Source: SHAN690 sp023262195
Lineage (GTDB): Bacteria > Bacteroidota > Bacteroidia > Flavobacteriales_G > Salibacteraceae
Reading direction: 5' to 3'
NCBI GenBank assembly: GCA_038142005.1
Contig: JAYQJE010000004.1
Location: forward strand, 124,001 to 188,000
Length of the DNA stretch: 64,000 bases
A model generated the notes under the pieces. The model worked only from the letters and a program-made list of their open reading frames with translations. It was not told the origin of the DNA and made no database searches. Position 1 is the stretch's first letter, and the number at the start of each line of letters is the position of its first letter. This document shows, piece after piece, positions 47,426 to 55,807 of the stretch. Position numbers and translations under genes: made by a program.

Positions 47426-48226
47426 ATGCATTTCATTGCTGAAAACCTGAAAAAGCTCCGCAAAGACAACCAACTTACTCAAGGAGAATTTGCCCGTATT
47501 CTCGGGGTAAAGCGATCGATGATTGGAGCGTACGAAGAAGGACGGGCTGATCCGAGGATTTCTTTCCTTCAGTTGGTTTGCCAGAAGTATGGCCTTGGAT
47601 TGGACGATTTTATCAATGCTCCCCTTACTGATTTAAATGAAGGACAATCAAAAGCAAAAGCCATCACTGGCAGCGCTCTGCGCGTATTGTCAATAGCGGT
47701 TGATTCAAGTTCAGATACGGAAAAGGCCACGTTAGTGCCAGTAAAAGCCGCAGCCGGATATTTGAATGGTTTTGGAGATGTAGAGTTTATTGAAACGCTT
47801 CCAACCTTTAGCCTACCATTTCCTGAGCTTCCAAAAGGCAAAACCTATCGGCTCTTTCAAATAAAGGGTGACAGTATGCTTCCAATAGAGTCTGGAAGCT
47901 ACATCATATCTACCTATGTGATGGATTGGAATGATGTAAAAAACGACTCATGCTACGTATTCATAACCAAGTCTGAGGGTATTGTATTCAAACGAGCACT
48001 AAACAACCTGCGTCAACAGAAATTCACTCTTAAATCTGACAATCCAACCTATGAACCATTCGATCTTGATGTTTCTGATATCATGGAAATATGGAAGGCA
48101 GAAGGTGTTACTCGAATTGGTTTAGCTGATAGTATTTCTCAATCAAATTCAACGATTGAAGCCTTGACACTCGTGAATGATCGCTTAGACCGCATTGAAA
48201 GAAAACTCGAAAAACAAAATGAGTAA
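47426..48226 (+). CDS. XRE-type helix-turn-helix regulator with C-terminal S24 (LexA/CI-like) domain
   Basis: 266 residues. The N-terminal HTH (NLKKLRKDNQLTQGEFARIL, SMIGAYEEGRADP) is followed by a linker and an S24 peptidase-like domain with the catalytic Ser in QIKGDSMLPIESGSYI (about residue 152) and the Lys in GIVFKRALNN (about 190). The Ala-Gly pair in VKAAAGYL is where such proteins self-cleave. The C-terminus ends in a Ser/Glu/Asp/Arg-rich coil (NDRLDRIERKLEKQ). The layout resembles phage CI repressors, but no phage genes lie near it. In Bacteroidota, chromosomal versions are common. The stop overlaps the next gene. Confidence 0.88.
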   Translation: MHFIAENLKKLRKDNQLTQGEFARILGVKRSMIGAYEEGRADPRISFLQLVCQKYGLGLDDFINAPLTDLNEGQSKAKAITGSALRVLSIAVDSSSDTEKATLVPVKAAAGYLNGFGDVEFIETLPTFSLPFPELPKGKTYRLFQIKGDSMLPIESGSYIISTYVMDWNDVKNDSCYVFITKSEGIVFKRALNNLRQQKFTLKSDNPTYEPFDLDVSDIMEIWKAEGVTRIGLADSISQSNSTIEALTLVNDRLDRIERKLEKQNE

Positions 48227-48584
48227 AGTCACCGCAATATTCGGAGCAAGCCCAAATGAAGGCCGCTACAGCAACATTGCCGCTCGCATGCTAAGTGAAT
48301 ATGATCACCCAATTGTACCCTTAGGTCAACGAAAAGGCTTGATTACCAATAAAGACATCATAGTCGATTGGCCTGACCAAATTGATAATCTCGATACGAT
48401 TACCATGTATGTGGGCCCAGCAAGACAGCCTGAACACTATGCATACCTTCTTTCTTTAAAGCCGAAACGCATTATCTTCAATCCCGGTGCGGAAAATCAA
48501 GAACTCGAAGCTTTGGCAGCGATACAGGGAGTGGAGGTTGTGAATGCATGTACCCTAGTTATGCTTCGTACGGGTCAATACTAA
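48219..48584 (+). CDS. CoA-binding domain protein (YccU-like)
   Basis: 121 residues from the ATG at 48219, which overlaps the regulator's last codons. A longer frame begins at 48195. TAIFGASPNEGRYSNIAARM is the Rossmann CoA-binding opening, and NPGAENQELEALAAIQGVEV is the end of the fold with a likely nucleotide-site NPGAE. The family binds CoA but has no assigned enzyme activity. It is co-transcribed with the regulator. Confidence 0.85.
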   Translation: MSKVTAIFGASPNEGRYSNIAARMLSEYDHPIVPLGQRKGLITNKDIIVDWPDQIDNLDTITMYVGPARQPEHYAYLLSLKPKRIIFNPGAENQELEALAAIQGVEVVNACTLVMLRTGQY

Positions 48585-50043
48585 TCTATAAATTCGATTG
48601 CCCCCAAATCCGGAACCTCAGTTCTCATCTTACCTAAAAGATCTAACGGAATACCAATATCCGCACCTGCATCAATCGCTGCAGATTCACTCGGCAGAGA
48701 ATAATTATTCTCATTGGGGTTAATGAATAAACTACCCTCAGGGTTCTTGACCACCCCTATAAATCGGTCTGTGTTACTTATATTTTCTGTATCCAACTTT
48801 AAAATCACTCGGTCAAATACATAGTCGAACGCTACGCCCGTCTCCCGCTCTCTCTGCAGTTCAGAATCCAATGCTCCATGTAGTATAGAGTTTCTAAATC
48901 GAGCATTCAGATCTCGCTTAAATATTTGACCATCCTCACTTTCAGAAAAGTTGCTCATGAGTAAAACTGGCTTGCTACGCGGATTATCATTAAAGTAATT
49001 AGCGAATGTGCAATGCTTAAAATCATATTCACCACCGAGAACAAGTGCTACGGTATGATCTCCACAATTGGCCACAACTGTGTTTTCAGCCCTAATATTT
49101 GCATCGATGCCAATGAGTCCAATGAAACTCATATTTAAAATTTGCGTGTTCTTCAGTACAACTTCTGGTCGTTGAGCAAGTGTAGGATCAAGCGTGAAGC
49201 CTACACTTAAGCCGATTCCACCGTTTTTAATAATGGCGTGATTGAAGTAGTTCCCCACGCTCGTTTGTGTCAGCACAATTTGTCCCCATTGTCCGGGTGA
49301 TTCTTTAAAAAATCCTCAATTCGATCTCCTTGGAAAGTCACCGGGTTATCAAGTGTACCACGTACTTTGAGTGATGCTCCAGTCCCAACAATCAAACCGC
49401 TATTGTTATGAAAATGGACATTCGTTCCTTCCGGTATGACAAGCGTGGTAAGGCTATCGATCAAGGAATAACCGTAAAACACATTCGGTTTATCGTTTCT
49501 GAGTGCCACAGAATCGTTTGGAAACTGAAACGCAAAGGACGGCCAGAAGTATGCGTCCTGCCCCCAAGCGACTAAGTCAACCGACTGTTCATTTCCGTTG
49601 CTGTTGATCATCAGTTGCTCTTCAATTACCATAGGTGTATTTCCACCATTGGGATCTACTGTTACCTCAATGAAGACAAAAATGCTATCATTTGCTTCGA
49701 TGCGAACATCCTTCACATCCTTGCCCGCGAGCCCATCAACGTTCAATTTGAAATTGCTTTGTGGGCCGCTTTTTAACCAAATACGATCAAGCTGAATGGG
49801 TAAATCGTATGGGTTGTAAATCTTTATACGCTCTGTAATACTGCCAACCGTAGTAAAAACAGTATCAAAAAAAACCGTGTCAGTAGAAAACTCAATTTTA
49901 GCCGTATTGTCTTCAAAAAGTACATCCTTCCTGCATGATGAGAACACAATAAGTGCAAGCAATATGATCGTGATGTATTTCAACACAGATGCAAAGAAAA
50001 CTTTAGTTTGATTAAAATATTGTCGAGGTCCATTTTTGTTCAA
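48581..50043 (-). CDS. Beta-helix surface lipoprotein, frame disrupted
   Basis: The first frame (49270-50043) has a signal peptide with a lipobox (ALIVFSSC), then STDTVFFDTVFTTVGSITER, a FN3/Ig-like domain (IYNPYDLPIQLDRIWLKSG) and start of a right-handed parallel beta-helix (LVIPEGTNVHFHNNSGLIV). The second frame (48581-49276) continues the helix (HAIIKNGGIGLSVGF) to ESAAIDAGADIGIPLDLLGK and VPDLGAIEF. Adding one T to the T6 run on this strand (49307-49312) gives FKESPGQWGQIVLTQTS, matching Bacteroidota relatives. About 486 residues. Function unknown; probably surface-exposed. Confidence 0.8.
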
Positions 50044-50080
50044 AGCTTTTTATATTCGCAGCCCGAAAAAAGGATTAGGT

Positions 50081-50395
50081 ATGAAGAAAGAGACACATCC
50101 AGAGAATTACCGATTTGTAGTTTTCAAAGACATGAGTAACGGATACGAGTTCTTGAGCCGATCTTGCGCTGAGACGAAAGAAACTACCAAATGGGAAGAT
50201 GGAAATGAGTACCCTCTAATAAAGTTGGAGATCTCATACAAGTCTCATCCTTTTTACACTGGTAAGCTTCAGTTGGTGGATACCGCAGGACGTATCGATA
50301 AATTTAAGAACCGATACCAGCGTCACATTAATAAACCAGAAGCTAAAGCTGAGGAAAAAGCTGACGCTAAGGCTGAAGATAAAGCAGCTGAATAG
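50081..50395 (+). CDS. rpmE2: 50S ribosomal protein L31 type B, with a Lys/Ala/Glu-rich C-terminal extension
   Basis: 104 residues from ATG 50081. KKETHPENYRFVVFKDMSNG, EISYKSHPFYTGKLQLVDTA and GRIDKFKNRYQRH are L31B signatures. It is the C-minus form: only one Cys, not the zinc CxxC pairs of type A. After residue about 83 it adds PEAKAEEKADAKAEDKAAE, a repetitive tail encoded by imperfect repeats. The frame is open 45 nt upstream, but the alignment starts at 50081. A terminator follows at 50416. Confidence 0.92.
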   Translation: MKKETHPENYRFVVFKDMSNGYEFLSRSCAETKETTKWEDGNEYPLIKLEISYKSHPFYTGKLQLVDTAGRIDKFKNRYQRHINKPEAKAEEKADAKAEDKAAE

Positions 50396-50415
50396 CATTA
50401 ACACAACGAACTTTA

Positions 50416-50447
50416 AAAGCCTTGATATTTATGTCAGGGCTTTTTTT
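50416..50447 (+). terminator. Intrinsic terminator after rpmE2
   Basis: The stem AAAGCCTTGA pairs with TCAGGGCTTT (one G-U), with an 8-nt loop and a T7 tract. It is 21 nt after the rpmE2 stop. Confidence 0.75.
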
Positions 50448-50540
50448 GTGACCCTACTTTAGAAATAACCCTTATCCGTAAAACTGTGGCGCCTTGCTAA
50501 GCTTAGTATATGACCATTTCTAACATGTGATGGTTCTAAA

Positions 50541-50574
50541 AACAAAAACCCTGACTCTTTTCAGAATCAGGGTT
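50541..50574 (-). terminator. Intrinsic terminator after lpdA
   Basis: On the lpdA strand the stem AACCCTGA pairs with TCAGGGTT over a 12-nt loop that itself can pair (TTC/GAG). The tract TTTTTGTT follows. It lies 29 nt after the lpdA stop. Both terminators sit in the 207-bp gap between rpmE2 and lpdA, which holds nothing else I can name. Confidence 0.75.
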
Positions 50575-50602
50575 CATATGAATAATCTATTTAACTCAAT
50601 CC

Positions 50603-51992
50603 TTAGAGGTGAATCACCTCATCGTAGGCTGCGGCAGCAGCTTCCATCACCGCTTCACTCATGGTTGGGTGTGGGTGTACTGTCTTGATAAGCTCGTGAC
50701 CTGTAGTTTCAAGCTTACGCACTGCAACCAACTCGGCTATCATCTCAGTCACGTTGTAACCAATCATATGAGCTCCGAGCAACTCACCATACTTAGCATC
50801 GAATATCAGTTTGACAAATCCATCTGAATGCCCTGCAGCTTTCGCTTTCCCAGAGGCACTAAATGGAAACTTGCCAACTTTAATATCATGACCTGCTTCT
50901 TTCGCAGCCTTTTCTGTCATACCTACACTGGCTACTTCTGGTGAGCAATATGTACATCCTGGTATGTTTCCATAGTCGAGAGGCTCCGGATCTTGCCCAG
51001 CAATCTTCTCTACACAGATAATTCCTTCTGCAGAGGCAACATGTGCTAACGCTTGCCCAGGTACGCAGTCTCCAATAGCATAAATGCCTGGAATATTAGT
51101 TTCATAGTGATCGTTTACCATGATCTTGCCCTTATCAGTGGCAACACCAACATCTTCAAGACCAATGTTTTCTATGTTAGCAACAACACCTACGGCCGAT
51201 AAGACAATATCACACTCAATTTTTCCTTCACCTTTTTTGTCCTTATAGCTTACCGTACATCCCTTGGCCGTAGTTTTCACATCGGTTACCTCAGTTCCCG
51301 TCATGATAGTCATGCCTGTCTTTTTTGAAGCTTCGAGCCAGTTGCTTACTCACTTCCTCATCCTCCACTGGAACAATATTGTCCATGTATTCAATCAAGG
51401 TCACCTCAGTTCCTATAGCCTGGTAAAAGTGAGCGAACTCCGAGCCGATGGCTCCAGACCCCATTACTACCAACTTTTTTGGCTGCTTTGGCAAAGTCAT
51501 CGCCTCTCGGTAACCGATAATCTTCTTTCCGTCTTGCTTGATGTGTGGCAGCTCACGTGATCTGGCGCCAGTGGCCACTATGATATTCTTAGCAGTTACT
51601 TCTTTGGTTTTACCCTTATCATCCGTAACCTCAAGCTTACCAGCAGCTTTGAGCTTACCTGTACCCATGATTACCTCAATCTTATTCTTCTTCATCAAGA
51701 ACTCGACACCCTTACTCATGCCACCTGCCACGTCTCTACTTCGCTTCACCATGGCATTGAAATCTGCGCTGTGATCTTTAACGCTGATACCGTAGTCACT
51801 CGCATGATTGAGATATTCAAAAACCTGCGCACTCTTCAACAATCCTTTGGTTGGGATACAACCCCAGTTAAGGCAAATACCACCGAGCGATTCGCGCTCT
51901 ACGATGGTAGTTTTTAGCCCAAGTTGCGAAGCCCTAATGGCTGCTACGTAGCCTCCAGGGCCACTTCCTAAAACAATAAGATCAAAATCCAT
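50603..51992 (-). CDS. lpdA: Dihydrolipoyl dehydrogenase (E3), frame disrupted
   Basis: Flavoprotein that reoxidises dihydrolipoamide in 2-oxoacid dehydrogenase complexes. FAD site DFDLIVLGSGPGGYVAAIRA, redox disulfide GGICLNWGCIPTK (C-x4-C), NAD site KKLVVMGSGAIGSEFAHFY, second FAD segment NIPGIYAIGDCVPGQALAHV and the active His-Glu dyad in KTVHPHPTMSEAV. The break is at the T6/A6 run at 51321-51326: removing one A on this strand joins ARSFKKTGMTIMTGTEV. Total about 463 residues, normal for E3. Being indispensable for aerobic metabolism, the break is likely an error. Confidence 0.94.
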
Positions 51993-52183
51993 GGATGTGT
52001 AATTTGTAATTCAAAGTGACTGCGAATTTAGCAGAATGGAATTGGATTTTTCAGAATAATCTGACTGTTTCCAGTCAATCTTCCTGTGTACTCATTTAGA
52101 TAATCTACCGCTCATAAAATGATGCATTGAATTTGACCATCGTTTGTTATACTATTGAACTAACCATTAAATCACTACTACCT

Positions 52184-52828
52184 ATGATGACTTTTGATAT
52201 TAAACGGCAAGAATCCTACTCTAGGGGTGAGCTGCTACTTAGAACATTCTTTGGGTTCATTTACATCATGATCCCTCATGCTATTCTATTGCTTTTTGTG
52301 GGGCTGGCCGCAAGCGTTTTAAACTTTTTGAGTTTTTGGATCATATTATTCACTGGTCGCTACCCAGAGTCTTGGTTTGAATTTCAGGTTAAGTATATGA
52401 AGTGGAATATCCGTGTGAATGCAAGCTTATTCAATCTTGTTGATGGTTATCCAAAATTTGGATTAAACCAAGAACACGAGGGTGTGCACTTTGATGTGGC
52501 CTATCCTGAGAATATTTCGCGAGGCTCAGTTTTGCTCAGGTTTTTCTTCGGTTGGCTTTATGTGATGATTCCACATGGACTCATTCTTGGGATATTGGTC
52601 TATGCGGTGTTGATAGTAAACTTCATTGCTTGGTGGGCAGTTTTATTCACTGGCAACTACCCGAAATCTATGTTTGATTTCCAGGTAAAATATTTCCGAT
52701 GGTCACAACGCGTGAGCCTTTATATGGCCTACATGACGGATAAATATCCTCCATTCACTGGAAGTTTTGACCCCGAATATGACATGCCTGTAACCAATGA
52801 TTCGATAGACGAAAACGCAGAAAATTAA
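52184..52828 (+). CDS. DUF4389 membrane protein with two tandem copies of the domain
   Basis: 214 residues. Two copies of about 90 residues: SRGELLLRTFFGFIYIMIPH ... ILFTGRYPESWFEFQVKYMK and SRGSVLLRFFFGWLYVMIPH ... VLFTGNYPKSMFDFQVKYFR. Each copy has two helices separated by a short loop, and an amphipathic end. DUF4389 has no known function, although its helix-loop-helix layout suggests membrane insertion. The start is the ATG at 52184; a longer frame from 52127 lies upstream. It is followed without a gap by the DUF4870 and M48 genes. Confidence 0.85.
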   Translation: MMTFDIKRQESYSRGELLLRTFFGFIYIMIPHAILLLFVGLAASVLNFLSFWIILFTGRYPESWFEFQVKYMKWNIRVNASLFNLVDGYPKFGLNQEHEGVHFDVAYPENISRGSVLLRFFFGWLYVMIPHGLILGILVYAVLIVNFIAWWAVLFTGNYPKSMFDFQVKYFRWSQRVSLYMAYMTDKYPPFTGSFDPEYDMPVTNDSIDENAEN

Positions 52829-53350
52829 ATGATCGAAAATTCCCAAAGCATATACTACCCGCTTCCACAGCCCAATGAAATTCCAGAGCGCGAACGCGAA
52901 GATGCGATGGGGTCATATTTAATGATGTTCGCGGCAGTGGCAGTTGCTCTGCCGCTGCCTATCATCAATTTGGTCGCTGCTGTTGCTTACTACATGGTAA
53001 ATCGAAGGAAAAGCCGATTTATACATTTTCACACACTCCAGAGCTTATTGTCGCAAATACCAACCACCTTATTAAATTGGGGATTGCTCATATGGGCGGC
53101 ACAGATATGGTTTTTTGATCATTTGGAAACCACAAATTATTTCTGGGGATACTTGATTACGGTGGGGCTAGCCAACCTTTTGTACTTTATCTTCAGCTTA
53201 TTGGCTGCGTATTATGCCAGAAAAGGCCAGATGTATTACTTCATTTTCTTTGGTAAATTTTCATATCACCAAGTGTTTAGCAGAACCAAAAGTTTCAAGT
53301 ACGAAGGGGAAGGTGACATTACCATAGAAAATCAACCGCCAAAAATGTAG
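52829..53350 (+). CDS. DUF4870/Tic20-like membrane protein
   Basis: 173 residues with four predicted helices (MMFAAVAVALPLPIINLVAA, HFHTLQSLLSQIPTTLLNWG, YFWGYLITVGLANLLYFIFS). The pattern HFHTLQSLL matches the HxxQAL-type signature of DUF4870/Tic20-like proteins. It begins immediately after the DUF4389 stop, and the M48 gene begins 1 nt after its own stop, so the three are almost surely one transcript. The function is unknown; Tic20-like proteins handle membrane protein insertion in plastids, which need not apply here. Confidence 0.75.
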   Translation: MIENSQSIYYPLPQPNEIPEREREDAMGSYLMMFAAVAVALPLPIINLVAAVAYYMVNRRKSRFIHFHTLQSLLSQIPTTLLNWGLLIWAAQIWFFDHLETTNYFWGYLITVGLANLLYFIFSLLAAYYARKGQMYYFIFFGKFSYHQVFSRTKSFKYEGEGDITIENQPPKM

Positions 53351-53351
53351 A

Positions 53352-54166
53352 ATGAGCAAACGAGTATGGTTTGACTTTTTAAAGCTTGCCGTAGGCTTTG
53401 TGCTTATTTGGGTGCTTTTTAGCAATCTACCCGATTACCTTCCCGAAAGTTGGGCTGAAAGGATAGCCATCGAAACAAATGATTTAACACTGTCGGTTCA
53501 GGATGAAGAAAAGCTTGGAGAATACATCATGGAAAACCTTTTGGATGAGTTTCAACTGTTAGAAAATCCTACCACAGACTCGGCCATTCAGGAAATTGTA
53601 AATCGCTTCGAACCTATAATTTCTAATTCGCCCTATGAATACAATATCATGGTGGTAAAGCATGATCAAATTAACGCCATCACGCTGCCTGGGGTAACAT
53701 CATTTTGTTTTCTGGGCTCATTGAATTCGCTGAATCACCAGAGGAAGTAGCAGCCGTATTGGCGCATGAAATTGGGCATGTAGAAGAAAGACACATCGTG
53801 AACAAACTTCTGGCTGAAATAGGACTCACGCTTGTAATGACCATAGTAACCGGTGGAGATGCTACCATAATTCATACTGCAGCGAGCACGCTCTTGTCGA
53901 ATGTTTTTAGCAGAAGCCAAGAGGCTGAAGCAGACCAAACTGGGATGAAGCTACTTGTTCAAGCACAGATTCATCCAAAAGCGCTAGGCTCTTTTTTCAA
54001 TCATTTGAATGAGCAAGACCTTGACTACAATGAAAACCTTGAATGGATGATGACCCACCCACATAACAGCAACCGCGTTGAGGAGAGTGAGTCTTTTCCA
54101 ATTCCTTCGGATTTTAAACCCATTCCGCTAGAGGCAAATTGGACGAGAGTGCGTCAAGCTATTTGA
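53352..54166 (+). CDS. M48-family zinc metallopeptidase, frame disrupted
   Basis: The first frame (53352-53750) gives an N-terminal signal/anchor (VGFVLIWVLFSNLPDYLP) and a helical region up to INAITLPG. The second carries GLIEFAESPEEVAAVLAHEI, the zinc motif HEIGHVEERH and the third ligand Glu in SRSQEAEADQTGMKLL, and ends at 54166 with the substrate-end TRVRQAI. One more G in the G4 run at 53691-53694 joins LPGGNIILFSGLIEF. About 271 residues; M48/YcaL-BepA-like, probably periplasmic quality control. It overlaps the convergent choice-of-anchor gene by 8 nt. Confidence 0.87.
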
Positions 54167-55718
54167 TGACCACCGATTTGTATTCGGTGTACTCTTCTGT
54201 GCGCACTTCAAGAATGTAATTTCCGCTTGGCACTTTGCATGAAATGGAAACTTGTGCAGCTTTTGGCGCTTGCGTCTCAATTGCTAGTCCTTCTATGGTA
54301 TATAAAATTACCTCAGTAATCTCCGAGGGCGCACTAATATTTATAACCTCAACTGTAGGATTGGGGTAAACTTTAACTTGACTGTCTGTTTCAGATTCCG
54401 TAATTCCAACGGGCCAATTATCAAGCTGAAAGTTTTGAATGGTGAGTTCACCATTGACTAATTGAACATTGTAGGCCGTATCACTTCGATATCCCTCTTT
54501 TGAAGCAATCACAGTGTAACTTCCTGCATCAAGAGTACCCAAAGCATACTCGCCAACCAAGCTTGCCCTTTCTTTTTGATCCAATTCTATGATTTCAATC
54601 TCAGGGAAAACAATTGGGTTACCCGAGTGAATGTCAGTCACTGAACCTTCTAGGTAGCATGCGCGCTGATAATTCGGATCAAAAACATATAGCCCCTCCT
54701 CAATATCAGTGGCCAGTACTATGCCCGATGGTAAATACGGATATGCACCCCAACAGCCTCGAAACCCTTCATAGACAAAATCTGGGCTGGTGTCATACCT
54801 ACCCGATTCCACCATATTATGAGGACGACTTACATCGAGTATGTTGATGCCATACGTGTAGTGACTGGTTACGAGATATCCATTGTGATAATGAGTGTTG
54901 TGAGGAATTATAGCGGTATCGGCAACACGCCAAATATCCAGTTCAATTGGGTTTAAAATGTTTTGTGCATCGTAAGCGGCAATGCTTCCATAGGGCACCT
55001 CGTCTGTGGTAAATATGTAGCGAGAGTCGTCAGAAAACCAAGCGTTGTGTGTGAAACTGTTTGGTGTGCTCCAAAAGGATAAAAGCTCCGGTTCGGAAGG
55101 GTCAGAAACATCTATTACCTGCAGCTTTCCATCATTAACAGCACTCCCCCATAGCGTATCGCCACGCACTACGCCATCGTGTAGATAATTTTCATCATAA
55201 ACACCCAGCACTGTTGGATTCATCGGGTCATCATTCAAATCAAGCATGATGGAGCCACCTCTAGAATAGAACGCTCCAAAGATGTGAGCGATACCTTTAT
55301 CATCAATAAACAAATTATGAGCCTGATAAAAGGTGACACTATCGTGAGTCCAATAGGTGTAAGTAAGGTTGGTAGAGTCTGGCAACGGGCGGAGATCAAC
55401 AATTAAAAGACCTGGACCACACTCACACGTAACATAGGCATAATCGCCCCATGTTTTTATATCCCGCCAATCACTTGAATTTCCGCCAATGGTTCGAAAT
55501 ACCTCCGTGGGATCGGCAGGGTCTGTAACATCGACAATCGCAAAATTGTCATATAGACCTATCAATGCATATTCATTGTCATCTTCGTCTACATAACCCC
55601 AAACATCACTCAATTCTACATCAAACTCTAACCTGCCAAGCAGTTCCATATTATAGTTCTGAGCCAACAAAGGAATGGAACCGATAAGACTAAGCACGAA
55701 TAGGAAGTATTTTACCAT
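54159..55718 (-). CDS. Choice-of-anchor B family secreted protein with T9SS sorting domain
   Basis: 519 residues from ATG 55718, giving the signal peptide KYFLFVLSLIGSIPLLAQ; the open frame continues to 55796. LVIVD-type repeats (NFAIVDVTDPADPTEVFRTI, LQVIDVSDPSEPELLSFW, INILDVSRPHNMVESGRY) form the beta-propeller characteristic of this family. A carboxypeptidase-regulatory-like domain follows (YLEGSVTDIHSGNPIVFPEI), then the C-terminal sorting domain (VKVYPNPTVEVINISAPSEI). Exported by T9SS. Function unknown. The frame is intact. Confidence 0.88.
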   Translation of the reverse strand: MVKYFLFVLSLIGSIPLLAQNYNMELLGRLEFDVELSDVWGYVDEDDNEYALIGLYDNFAIVDVTDPADPTEVFRTIGGNSSDWRDIKTWGDYAYVTCECGPGLLIVDLRPLPDSTNLTYTYWTHDSVTFYQAHNLFIDDKGIAHIFGAFYSRGGSIMLDLNDDPMNPTVLGVYDENYLHDGVVRGDTLWGSAVNDGKLQVIDVSDPSEPELLSFWSTPNSFTHNAWFSDDSRYIFTTDEVPYGSIAAYDAQNILNPIELDIWRVADTAIIPHNTHYHNGYLVTSHYTYGINILDVSRPHNMVESGRYDTSPDFVYEGFRGCWGAYPYLPSGIVLATDIEEGLYVFDPNYQRACYLEGSVTDIHSGNPIVFPEIEIIELDQKERASLVGEYALGTLDAGSYTVIASKEGYRSDTAYNVQLVNGELTIQNFQLDNWPVGITESETDSQVKVYPNPTVEVINISAPSEITEVILYTIEGLAIETQAPKAAQVSISCKVPSGNYILEVRTEEYTEYKSVVIK

Positions 55719-55807
55719 GTCTAAATAGACGTTTGAGTAACGATTTTGTAAGACGACCTTAATTGAGTATCCATTACAAATGGATTGAGAAAACACTTGA
55801 GATTTCT

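Noticed and set aside
47168..48584. A defence island or prophage around the S24-type regulator
   Set aside because: No integrase, phage structural, nuclease or toxin-antitoxin gene lies nearby; the neighbours are a DsbA-like protein, a CoA-binding protein and a surface lipoprotein.
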